Shown piece by piece: positions 16,474 to 24,544 of a stretch of DNA of 64,000 bases; within the stretch, counting starts at the first letter, position 1; every line of letters begins with the position of its first letter. The DNA comes from Actinomadura parmotrematis (GTDB lineage: Bacteria; Actinomycetota; Actinomycetes; Streptosporangiales; Streptosporangiaceae). The stretch covers positions 1 through 64,000 of the forward strand of contig NZ_JAIBOA010000013.1 in the NCBI RefSeq assembly GCF_019458805.1. Reading direction: 5' to 3'. Both the position numbers and the translations under genes were made by a program. The notes beneath the pieces are model-generated. The model saw nothing but the letters and a program-made list of their open reading frames with translations. It made no database searches and was not told the origin of the DNA.

Positions 16474-19400
16474 TCAGCTCGGGGGGTCCGGGCGGGCGGG
16501 GCCGCTCCACTGCGCGTCCGGGCCGAGGATGGGGCGCGTCTCGACGGACAGGCCGAAGGCGTCCAGCACCTGCTGGAACGTGCGGCTCCGGCCCCGCGCG
16601 TACGCGGCGTCGAAGCCGTCGCCGAGCGCCTCGCGGGCGGCGCCCTCCAGCTCCAGGACGTCGGGCAGTGACAGGTCGCGGCCGCCGCGCACCGCGTCGG
16701 CCTCGCCGAGCAGCTCGGCGGCCCGCGCGGCGTCCCCGTCGTGCAGGGCCGCCGCGGCGTGTGCGGCCACCGCGTGGGCGATCACCGGGTGGTCGTGGGC
16801 CTGGACGGCGAGGCGCAGCGACTCCGCCAGCAGCGCCCGCCCGGCGTCCGCGTCGCCGGTGGCCAGGGCGAGCTGCCCCTGGGCGCCGCGCACCTGCGAG
16901 TCGAACTGCGGCGGGCCGTTCAGGCCCGCGGCGAGCTCGGCCGCGCGCTCCAGGTGCGCCGCCGCCTCGCCGTACTCGCCGGTGTGGCGGGCGAATTCGC
17001 CCAGCTGGTAGTGCACGACGGCGATGCCGTCGCGCGAGCCGTTCCGCTCGGCGTTGGGCAGCGCGTCGGCGAGCAGCGCCGCGGCCTCCTCCTCGGCGCC
17101 CGCCAGCCGGAGCACGGTCGAGAGGCGCATGTTGGTGGCGCTGAACAGGTCCAGGCCGAGGGCGCGGCTCGTCGCCAGCGCCCGCTCGTAGAGGCGGGCG
17201 GCCTCGGCGTAGCGGCCCTCGCGGCCCCGCAGCTCGGCCTGCGAGGTGAGGGTGAACGCCGTGCCCCACCGGTCGCCGGCGTCCTCGAAGTTCGCCAGGG
17301 CGCGGGCGAAGTCGTCCTCCAGGCGGTCGTTCAGGGCGAAGTTGGCGGCGAACTGGCCGCGGGCGAAGTACCCGACGCCGCGGACCCACGGGTCGCCGTC
17401 CACCAGCAGCTCGTCCAGCCGGGAGATGACCGTGCGGTCCCAGCCCTTCTCGAACAGGGCGGCGGAGATGCGGGCCAGCCGCAGGATGGGGTGCAGCGCC
17501 CGCCCGTCCTGCCGCTCGATGATGCCGAGGGCGCGGGCCAGCCAGTCGAACGCCGACGCGTTGTCGTTCTGGCTGTCCAGCGTCGCCATGGCGCCGATGG
17601 CGAGGGCGACCGCGGTCGGCTGGTCCTCCGGCAGGCCGGGCATGCGGGCGAGCTGGTCGATGCCGTCCACCGCCTCCTCCAGCCGGCCGGACAGGAACTG
17701 GTACCAGCCGAGGGCGGCGCAGAAGCGGGCGGCGGACGCGGCGTCGCCGGTCGCGACCATCCGGCGCAGCGCCGCCTGGAGGTCGTCGTGCCGGGAGCCG
17801 AGGTGGTCCAGCCACCGGATCTGGCCGGCGCGGAACAGGTGCGGCTCGGCGGTCTCGGCGAGCGCCAGCATCGCGGCGGCGTGCCGGTCGCGGACGGCGT
17901 CCTCCTCGCCGGCCTGCGCGAGGCGCTCCAGGCCGTAGGCGCGGATGGTCTCCAGCATCCGGTAGCGGGGCGGCTCGGCCGCGGTGTCGGCGACGACCAG
18001 CGACTTGTCGACGAGGGCGGCGAGCACGTCGAGGACGTCGTCGCGGTCCAGGTCGCCGCCCGCGCACACGTCCTCGGCCGACTCCACCGTCGCGCCCGCC
18101 TGGAACACCGCGAGGCGCCGCCAGAGGGCGCGCTCGGCGCCGTCCAGCAGGTCCCAGGACCACTCGACGACCGCGCGCAGCGTCTGGTGGCGGGGCAGCG
18201 CGGTGCGGCTGCCGGCGTTCAGCAGCCGGAACCGGTCGCCGAGGCGGGCCGCGACCTGGCGCGGCGTCATGGCGCGCAGCCGGGCGGCGGCGAGCTCGAT
18301 CGCCAGCGGCATGCCGTCGAGGGCCCGGCAGATCCGCACCACGTCGGCGACGTTGGCGCCGGTCACCGCGAAGCCCGGCGCGACCGCCGCGGCGCGGTCG
18401 GCGAACAGCCGGACGGCCGGGTAGCCGAGCGCGTCGCCCGCGGCGGCGTCGGCGGGCGGCAGCGGCAGCGGCTCGACGGGCCGCAGCGTCTCGCCGGTGA
18501 TGCCGAGCGGCTCGCGGCTGGTGGCGAGGACCCGCACGGCGGGGCACTCGGCGAGGACGCGGTCGGCGAGCGCGGCGGCGGCGTCGAGGACGTGCTCGCA
18601 GTTGTCCAGCAGCAGGAGCAGCCGCCGGCCGCGCAGCGCGGCGGCGAGGCGGGTCGGCGGGTCGGCGGACTCGGCCACCGCGAGCCGGCCGGGACCGCCG
18701 GGCACGAGGACCGTCTCGCGGAGGCCGAGCGCGTCCAGCACGGTCGTCGCGACCTCGGCCGGGTCGTCGACGGGGGCGAGCTGGACGAACCAGGCGCCGT
18801 CGGGGGCGTGGCCGGCCAGCCGCGCCGCGGCCTCCAGCGAGAGCCGGGTCTTGCCGGCGCCGCCGGGGCCGGTGAGGGTGACGAGGCGGCCGCCGGCGAG
18901 GGCCTCGGCGACGTGCTTCAGGTCGTCGTCGCGGCCGATGAAGCTGGTCAGCCGGGTCGGCAGGTTCCCGGGCGGCGCGTCCGGCAGTGCGTCCGGCGGC
19001 GCGTCGGGGGCCGCGGGGACGGGCGGCGCGGCGGGCGGCGCGGCGGACGGCGCGGCGGGCGCCAGCGCGGCGTCCTGGCGCAGCACGGCCAGGTGCACGG
19101 CGGCCAGCTCGGGCGAGGGGTCGACGCCGAGCTCCTCGGCCAGCGCCGCCTTGATCGCGCCGTACTCGGCGAGCGCGTCGGCCTGCCGCCCCGCCCCGTA
19201 CAGGGCGCGCATCAGCCGCGCCCGCACCGGTTCCGACAGCGGTTCGGCGGCGGCGAGCGCCTCCAGCTCGGGGACGAGCCCGGCGTGCCGGCCGAGTTCC
19301 AGCTCGGCGTCCACCCGCTCCAGCCGGGCCGCGCGGCGCAGGCCCTCCAGCCGGGCGGCGGGCGCCTCGGCGAACTCCTGCCAGGCGACGTCGGCGAGGG

Positions 19401-19788
19401 CCGGGCCGCGCCAGAGGGCGAGGGCCTCGCCGAGCAGCCCGGCCCGCCGCTGCGGGTCGGCGGCGCGGCGGGCGCGCAGCAGGCGCTCCTCGAAGTCGTG
19501 GGCGTCGACCGCCTCGCGCGGCACGTCCAGGCGGTAGCCGCCCGGCCGCGTCTCCAGGTGCTCGCGGCCGATCGCGGCGCGCAGCCGCGAGACCAGGGAC
19601 TGCAGCGCGTTCGGCGCGGCCGCCGGGACGCGGTCGGCCCACAGCGCGTCGATGATCCGCTCGGCCGGGACGGGGCGGCCCGCGTCCAGCGCGAGCAGGA
19701 CGAGCAGCGCCCGCAGCCGCGCCCCGCCGATCTCGACGGGGGCGCCGTCACGGGTGACCTCCGTCGTCCCCAGGATCGCGATCCGCAC
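16474..19788 (-). CDS. AfsR/SARP-type transcriptional regulator with NB-ARC-like ATPase and TPRs
   Basis: A 1104-residue large SARP. Residues 1-90 are an OmpR-like winged helix (GARLRALLVLLALDAGRPV, ALWADRVPAAAPNALQSLVSRLR), followed by the bacterial transcriptional activation domain (to about 245, ending LAEELGVDPSPELAAVHL). A P-loop ATPase follows with Walker A LTGPGGAGKTRLS, Walker B LLLLLDNCEHVLD, and ATSREPLGI and GMPLAIELAAARLRAM of the NB-ARC/STAND type. The remaining 500 residues are TPR-like. Such proteins activate secondary-metabolite genes in response to ATP state. The GTG at 19788 starts VRIAILGTTEV. It is monocistronic, so its target cluster cannot be assigned from position alone. 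Confidence 0.92.
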   Translation of the reverse strand: MRIAILGTTEVTRDGAPVEIGGARLRALLVLLALDAGRPVPAERIIDALWADRVPAAAPNALQSLVSRLRAAIGREHLETRPGGYRLDVPREAVDAHDFEERLLRARRAADPQRRAGLLGEALALWRGPALADVAWQEFAEAPAARLEGLRRAARLERVDAELELGRHAGLVPELEALAAAEPLSEPVRARLMRALYGAGRQADALAEYGAIKAALAEELGVDPSPELAAVHLAVLRQDAALAPAAPSAAPPAAPPVPAAPDAPPDALPDAPPGNLPTRLTSFIGRDDDLKHVAEALAGGRLVTLTGPGGAGKTRLSLEAAARLAGHAPDGAWFVQLAPVDDPAEVATTVLDALGLRETVLVPGGPGRLAVAESADPPTRLAAALRGRRLLLLLDNCEHVLDAAAALADRVLAECPAVRVLATSREPLGITGETLRPVEPLPLPPADAAAGDALGYPAVRLFADRAAAVAPGFAVTGANVADVVRICRALDGMPLAIELAAARLRAMTPRQVAARLGDRFRLLNAGSRTALPRHQTLRAVVEWSWDLLDGAERALWRRLAVFQAGATVESAEDVCAGGDLDRDDVLDVLAALVDKSLVVADTAAEPPRYRMLETIRAYGLERLAQAGEEDAVRDRHAAAMLALAETAEPHLFRAGQIRWLDHLGSRHDDLQAALRRMVATGDAASAARFCAALGWYQFLSGRLEEAVDGIDQLARMPGLPEDQPTAVALAIGAMATLDSQNDNASAFDWLARALGIIERQDGRALHPILRLARISAALFEKGWDRTVISRLDELLVDGDPWVRGVGYFARGQFAANFALNDRLEDDFARALANFEDAGDRWGTAFTLTSQAELRGREGRYAEAARLYERALATSRALGLDLFSATNMRLSTVLRLAGAEEEAAALLADALPNAERNGSRDGIAVVHYQLGEFARHTGEYGEAAAHLERAAELAAGLNGPPQFDSQVRGAQGQLALATGDADAGRALLAESLRLAVQAHDHPVIAHAVAAHAAAALHDGDAARAAELLGEADAVRGGRDLSLPDVLELEGAAREALGDGFDAAYARGRSRTFQQVLDAFGLSVETRPILGPDAQWSGPARPDPPS

Positions 19789-19820
19789 GGGACCGATTGT
19801 CCCCCATCTGGCCCGGACGC

Positions 19821-19862
19821 CGGACGCCCCGGCCGCCAGGGTCCTGGCGGCCGGGGCGTCCG
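19821..19862. terminator. strong terminator between ndh and the AfsR-like gene
   Basis: A perfect 20-bp inverted repeat starting CGGACGCCCCGGCCGCCAGG with only GT between the arms. It separates the end of ndh (19887) from the start of the regulator (19788), both on the minus strand. Confidence 0.9.
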
Positions 19863-19886
19863 GTCCGTGCGGTGCGGCGGGACGGC

Positions 19887-21272
19887 TCAGGCCGTCTTCT
19901 CCGCGGCGGGCTCGGCGGCCCGCTCCTTCGGCTTGGCGTCCGAGGCGGCGGCGAGCTCGAAGTCCGACCGCGGCCGCTCGACCGAGCCGAGCGGCACCGT
20001 CTCGCGCTTGAACACCAGGGCGAGCGTCCAGTCGGCGAGCACCCGGATCTTGCGGTTGACGGTCGGGACCATCAGGCCGTGGTAGGTCCGGTGGAACAGC
20101 CAGGCCGGCCAGCCCTTGATCTTGAAGCCGAGCGGGTTGGCGACGCCCTTGTGCAGGCCGAGGCCCGCGACGGCGCCGAGGTTGCCGTGCACGTAGGGCT
20201 TGAGGGCCTTGCCGCGCAGCGAGCGGACGATGTTGTCGCCGAGCACCTTGGCCTGCCGCGAGGCGTGCTGGGCGTTCGGCGGGCAGAACATGCCCTCCTG
20301 GGTAAGGTCGGGGATCGCCGCGTTGTCGCCCGCGGTGAACGCCCGCACCAGGCCCTCGATGGTGAGGTACTCGGTGCCCTTCACCTGGCCGCGCTCGGTG
20401 ACCGGCAGGTCGGAGTGCTTGACGACCGGGGCGGCCTTCACGCCGGCGTTCCAGACCAGCGTGCCGGCCGGGAAGCTGCTGCCGTCCGACAGCTCGATGC
20501 GGCCGTCGACCGCCGACTGCAGGAACGTCTTCATCTTGACGTCGATGCCGCGGCCGCGCAGCTGCTCGGCGGTCCACTTGCCCATGTCGGGGCCGACCTC
20601 GGGCAGGATGCGGTCGGCGGCCTCGACGAGGACGAACCGCAGGTCCTCGGGGCTGACCTTGCGCATGTAGCGGGTGGCGTCGCGGGTCATGTCCTCCAGC
20701 TCGGCCACCGCCTCCACGCCCGCGAAGCCGCCGCCGACGAACACGAAGGTGAGCGCCTTGCGGCGGATCTCCTGGTCGTTGGTGGACTCGGCGATCTCCA
20801 GCTGCTCCAGCACGTGGTTGCGCAGGTGGATGGCCTCGCCGACGGTCTTCAGGCTGATGCCGTTCTCGGCCAGGCCGGGGATCGGCAGCAGGCGCGGGAC
20901 GGCGCCGGCGGCCATCACCAGGTAGTCGTAGGAGATCCGCTCGGGCGGGCCGGCCAGCGGCTGCACGATGGCCCAGCCCTCGTCGTGGTTCAGCTCGGTC
21001 ACGCGGGCGTTGCGCACGGTGCAGCGGGTGAGCACGCGGCGCAGCGGCACCACGACGTGGCGCGGCGAGATGTTGCCCGCGGAGACCTCGGGGAGGAACG
21101 GCTGGTACGTCATGTACGCGTTCGGGTCGACGACGGTCACCTTGACCTCGCCGCGCTTCAGCTCGCGCTTCAGCCTCTTCTGCAGGCGGAGCGCGGTGTA
21201 CATGCCCACATAGCCGCCACCCACGATGAGGATGTGGGGAGCGCCAGAGGTGCCCTCGGCGGTCCTGGCCAT
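19887..21272 (-). CDS. ndh: type II NADH dehydrogenase (NDH-2)
   Basis: A 461-residue single-subunit flavoprotein that passes electrons from NADH to menaquinone without pumping protons. The FAD-binding Rossmann motif HILIVGGGYVGMYTALRL (about 13-30) and the NADH-binding motif FVFVGGGFAGVEAVAEL (about 175-190) are intact, as are YDYLVMAAGAVP, GTLVWNAGVKA, FTAGDNAAI and the quinone-site region CPPNAQHASRQ. The C-terminal amphipathic region (GWPAWLFHRTYHGLMVPTV) attaches it to the membrane. The ATG has AGGAGG 6 nt upstream, and a perfect Rex operator lies about 26-43 nt before the start. Confidence 0.95.
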   Translation of the reverse strand: MARTAEGTSGAPHILIVGGGYVGMYTALRLQKRLKRELKRGEVKVTVVDPNAYMTYQPFLPEVSAGNISPRHVVVPLRRVLTRCTVRNARVTELNHDEGWAIVQPLAGPPERISYDYLVMAAGAVPRLLPIPGLAENGISLKTVGEAIHLRNHVLEQLEIAESTNDQEIRRKALTFVFVGGGFAGVEAVAELEDMTRDATRYMRKVSPEDLRFVLVEAADRILPEVGPDMGKWTAEQLRGRGIDVKMKTFLQSAVDGRIELSDGSSFPAGTLVWNAGVKAAPVVKHSDLPVTERGQVKGTEYLTIEGLVRAFTAGDNAAIPDLTQEGMFCPPNAQHASRQAKVLGDNIVRSLRGKALKPYVHGNLGAVAGLGLHKGVANPLGFKIKGWPAWLFHRTYHGLMVPTVNRKIRVLADWTLALVFKRETVPLGSVERPRSDFELAAASDAKPKERAAEPAAEKTA

Positions 21273-21297
21273 TGCGGCCTCCTAGATCACGGTCGGC

Positions 21298-21315
21298 TTG
21301 TGAAGGTATTCACAA
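21298..21315. promoter_or_regulatory. Rex (redox-sensing repressor) operator of ndh
   Basis: TTGTGAAGGTATTCACAA is a perfect 7+4+7 palindrome matching the Rex consensus TTGTGAA-N4-TTCACAA. Rex represses respiratory genes when NADH/NAD+ is low and releases when NADH rises; ndh is a known type of target in actinomycetes. Its position just upstream of the ndh ribosome binding site fits repression. Confidence 0.9.
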
Positions 21316-21688
21316 ACTATCCGATCTCCGGGGGTCGAAGCGAACCGGATCCCCCGAAAGATCGGCGAAACTTTTCATCCGGGCAAACTGGAGCGTGCCC
21401 GCGACGGGAACTTCCCCTTTATTTCACGGCATTTCGCCCACCTTGACATGAACCACGCATGACGAACGTCACACCCGCTCTCCCGGGACGCGCTCGCGGC
21501 GCACGGGAGGAAAGACCCGTTCCACCCCGGCGATGCGTCTACAGTTGGCCCGGACCAGAAGGGAGCGTCCGGGACGACGGTGCCGCCTGGGAGAGGCCAC
21601 CCAGAGGACCGGCCGGCGGCTCCCGCCCTCGCTCCTGGGGGCGGATCCGGCGGCGGACGGCGCACGGGCCCGTTCCGGGAGCGAAGCT

Positions 21689-22294
21689 ATGATGAGCAGA
21701 GACCGGCGCGCCGCGCTGGCCCCGGCGGCCGCGGTCGCGCTCGCCGGCACGCTGGGCGGGTGCGGGCTGATCGGCCAGCCACAGAACAAGAGCGCCGAGC
21801 TCTCCGAGTGGTTCACGGTGACCAGCCCGGTATTCCGCGATGGCGGCGACTTGCCCACGCGGTTCGGCTGCGCGACGTACTCTGGTCCGGGCGGCCAGGC
21901 GGGCCGGACCCCGCCGCTCCGCTGGTCGGCGCCCGGGTCCGCGCCCGGATCGCAGGCGACCGCCCGCTCGTTCGCGATCGTCATGGACGATCCGGACGCC
22001 TCCAACGGCGCCTACGTGCACTGGGTGTACGCGGGCATCGGCAGCACCACGCAGGAGATCGTCGAGGGCGCGCGCCTGGACCACACGGTCGAGGGGCAGA
22101 ACACCGGCGGGAAGGTGGGCTACGCGCCGCCGTGCCCCCCCAAGGGGGACCGGCACCGCTACCGCTTCACCATCTACGCTCTGGACAGCCTCGCGCCGTT
22201 CCCCAACGGCGCGCCGCTCAAGGAGTCGCTCGACGCGATCGCCAAGCACACGGTGGCCCGCGGGCGGATCACCGGGAACTTCGGTTCGCGGTGA
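21689..22294 (+). CDS. PEBP/YbhB-YbcL family lipoprotein
   Basis: A 201-residue lipoprotein: basic start MMSRDRR, hydrophobic stretch, lipobox LGGC with Cys25. The mature part is a phosphatidylethanolamine-binding-protein fold: TPPLRWSAPG, SFAIVMDDPDA (the DPD motif), YVHWVYAGI, GYAPPCPPKGDRHRYRFTIYAL (the GxxPP..G..HRY signature) and the C-terminal LDAIAKHTVARGRITGNF. Bacterial members are periplasmic or surface-attached and bind unknown ligands. Start at ATG 21689 (ATGATG) has GGGAG upstream and gives a normal signal peptide; longer in-frame starts near 21533 would bury it. Confidence 0.9.
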   Translation: MMSRDRRAALAPAAAVALAGTLGGCGLIGQPQNKSAELSEWFTVTSPVFRDGGDLPTRFGCATYSGPGGQAGRTPPLRWSAPGSAPGSQATARSFAIVMDDPDASNGAYVHWVYAGIGSTTQEIVEGARLDHTVEGQNTGGKVGYAPPCPPKGDRHRYRFTIYALDSLAPFPNGAPLKESLDAIAKHTVARGRITGNFGSR

Positions 22295-22545
22295 CGCGTT
22301 GCCGGTGGGGTTTTTCGGGCATGGACGCCCGGAACGCCGCTCGGGGGACGCAGACGAACAGGGCGTGCGGGCCGGCCGCCGGCACGCCCCGGATGAGGGT
22401 GAATGTGCGCGAAAGGTGTGACAACGGTCATAGCGGTCGGCCAGAATCTTCCTAGGTCCGCTGGGAACCGGCTGTCGGCGAAAATCGGGACGATCCCACG
22501 GCCTGCGCCGGTCACATCGGCGGGGCCAAGGCATTGGGTGGTGGC

Positions 22546-24408
22546 ATGACTTCTTACATCGTGGTCTTCGGCCTCATTGTGGTCGTGGTCCTCGTGGTCG
22601 TCCTGGTGGTGCTCGGCCTGCGGGCCAGCCGCGCGGGCGGCGACGAGGACGACTGGATGGACGACGAGCAGCAGCGTCCACGCGGCCGCCGCGGGGCCTC
22701 CGCGCCACCTCGTGAGGAGCAGCAGCCCGACGACGGCTACGGCTACGACGAGGCCGGGTACGACGGCGGCTACGAGGCCGGTTACGGCCAGGGCGGCCAG
22801 GAGTTCGACCGCCGCGTCGCCGGCGGCGCCGCCCAGCACGGCGGCAGCCCGACCGGCACCCAGACCCTCGGCCCGCAGTCCGCCGGCCCCCAGCACGGGG
22901 GTCCGGGCCCGCTGTCGGCCCCGGTCTCCCCTCCTCCCCCGCCCGCCGCGCACGCGAGCGACGAGATGGAGGACGACGACTACTGGGCCACCATCACCTT
23001 CGACAAGCCCAAGTTCCCCTGGCAGCACGGCAACGACGGCGAGCAGGGCGGCCCCGACCCGTCCGCCGGGCCGCCGAACGCCCCGCAGGAGCCCGCCGAC
23101 CTGCCGGTCGCGCAGGGTCCCGGCCAGCAGGGCCCCGGGCCGCAGGGTCCCGGCCAGCAGGGCGACGGCTTCCCCGGTGACGGCTTCCCCGGCGGCACCA
23201 TCGGCGGCGGCCGCGGCGGCACCGGCCCGCAGCAGGCGGGCGGCTTCGCGCCCGGCGCGTTCGGCGACCCCGGCCAGACCGCGCACGACCCGATGCCGGC
23301 GATGGACCAGGGCCAGCCCTACGGCGACCAGCCGCTGTATCCCGAGCAGCAGCCCTACGCCGACCAGGGCCAGCCCTACGGCGACCACCAGCCGTACGCC
23401 GAGCAGCAGCCGTACCCGGACCAGTCCCCCTACCCCGAGCAGCAGCCGTACCCCGAGCAGCCGCCCTACGCCGACCAGCCGTCGTCCTACGACTCCCCGT
23501 CCTACGGCGACCCCCTCGGCGGCGGCCGCCAGGGCTTCGACATGCCGCTGCCGCCCGCGCAGCACACCACCACCGGCGAGCAGCGCATGCCCGACCCGCT
23601 CGGCGGCGACCCGCTGGGCCTGCCCCCGGCGCGCGCGGACGAGCCGCCGGCGCGCCCCTACGAGCCCGAGCCGGCGCCGTCCCCGCTGTCGAGCGGCTGG
23701 GGCGACCCGGGTCCCGCCCCCGCCCCGCAGGCGCCGGCGCCGTCGTCGCCGTCGTCGACCGACGGCCACAAGCTGCCGACGGTGGACGAGCTGCTCCAGC
23801 GCATCCAGACCGACCGGCAGCGCTCGTCGGCGCCCGAGCCGCAGCAGCCCTACGGCGGCTCCCCGCTCGGCGGCGACCCGCTCGGCTCCGGCTCCTACGA
23901 CGCGCCCGCGCCGTCCTCGTGGTCGCCCGGCCAGTCCTCCGGCGGCTACGCGCCCGACGGCGGCGGCTACGCGCCGTCCCCGCAGCCCTCGCCGTACGGC
24001 CAGGGCGACTCCTACGGCCAGGGCGACGGCTACCCGTCCTCGCCGGCCTACGAGTCGTCCTACGGCGACCCGCTGAGCACCGGCGGCAGCGGCACCCGCG
24101 ACTCCTACGGCTCCCAGCAGCCGCCGGCCGGCGAGCCGGGCCGCTACAGCGACTTCAGCGGCAGCAGCTACAACGGCGGCGACCCGCTGTCGGGCGGCGA
24201 CACCGGCGGCTACGACCCGAACGGCACGCAGGCGTACGGCGCCCCGCAGCAGGGCGGCTACTACGGCGGCCAGCAGCAGGGCGGCTACCCGCAGCAGCAC
24301 CAGGGCGACACCGGCGGCCAGTACGGCGCGGGCTACCCGCAGCAGCCGACCGGCGACCAGCGCCCGCCGCAGGACGACTGGGAGAACCACCGCGACTACC
24401 GTCGCTGA
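22546..24408 (+). CDS. single-pass membrane protein with long Gln/Tyr/Pro/Gly-rich tail
   Basis: A 620-residue protein of unknown function. Residues 4-25 are a very hydrophobic helix (YIVVFGLIVVVVLVVVLVVL) followed by a stop-transfer Arg/Asp-rich segment. The rest is low complexity: tandem units such as PYGDQPLYPEQQPYADQ and YPEQQPYPEQ (about residues 255-325), DPLGGDPLG motifs, and YGQGDSYGQGD/QQGGYYGGQQQGG near the end. A short ordered-looking segment (HKLPTVDELLQRIQTDRQR, about 406-424) may be a binding helix. The tail has the prion-like composition associated with disordered scaffolds. ATG 22546 is preferred over GTG 22534. Terminator follows. Confidence 0.85.
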   Translation: MTSYIVVFGLIVVVVLVVVLVVLGLRASRAGGDEDDWMDDEQQRPRGRRGASAPPREEQQPDDGYGYDEAGYDGGYEAGYGQGGQEFDRRVAGGAAQHGGSPTGTQTLGPQSAGPQHGGPGPLSAPVSPPPPPAAHASDEMEDDDYWATITFDKPKFPWQHGNDGEQGGPDPSAGPPNAPQEPADLPVAQGPGQQGPGPQGPGQQGDGFPGDGFPGGTIGGGRGGTGPQQAGGFAPGAFGDPGQTAHDPMPAMDQGQPYGDQPLYPEQQPYADQGQPYGDHQPYAEQQPYPDQSPYPEQQPYPEQPPYADQPSSYDSPSYGDPLGGGRQGFDMPLPPAQHTTTGEQRMPDPLGGDPLGLPPARADEPPARPYEPEPAPSPLSSGWGDPGPAPAPQAPAPSSPSSTDGHKLPTVDELLQRIQTDRQRSSAPEPQQPYGGSPLGGDPLGSGSYDAPAPSSWSPGQSSGGYAPDGGGYAPSPQPSPYGQGDSYGQGDGYPSSPAYESSYGDPLSTGGSGTRDSYGSQQPPAGEPGRYSDFSGSSYNGGDPLSGGDTGGYDPNGTQAYGAPQQGGYYGGQQQGGYPQQHQGDTGGQYGAGYPQQPTGDQRPPQDDWENHRDYRR

Positions 24409-24424
24409 CCCGCACGCGCCTCAC

Positions 24425-24460
24425 CCGGAGGGCCCCGCCGATACCGGCGGGGCCCTCCGG
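24425..24460. terminator. perfect 16-bp hairpin terminator
   Basis: CCGGAGGGCCCCGCCG and CGGCGGGGCCCTCCGG with a 4-nt loop, 16 nt after the stop of the Gln/Tyr-rich gene. Confidence 0.9.
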
Positions 24461-24534
24461 CGTTCCGGGGACGGATCGCCGGGCTTGTCGGTCGTGTCGT
24501 GTCGTGCGCGGCCAAGCGCCGCTAAGCATGGTTC

Positions 24535-24540
24535 TATACT
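24535..24540 (+). promoter_or_regulatory. possible -10 box of a leaderless SulP-carbonic anhydrase transcript
   Basis: TATACT stands 4 nt before the GTG start at 24545, and no Shine-Dalgarno sequence is seen. This fits a leaderless mRNA, common in actinobacteria, though the spacing is a little short and no -35 box is clear. Confidence 0.4.
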
Positions 24541-24544
24541 CAAG

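Noticed and set aside
16474-20577. 1367-codon version of the AfsR-like regulator
   Set aside because: The extra N-terminal part overlaps the ndh gene in another frame and crosses a strong terminator; GTG 19788 gives the normal start of the winged-helix domain.
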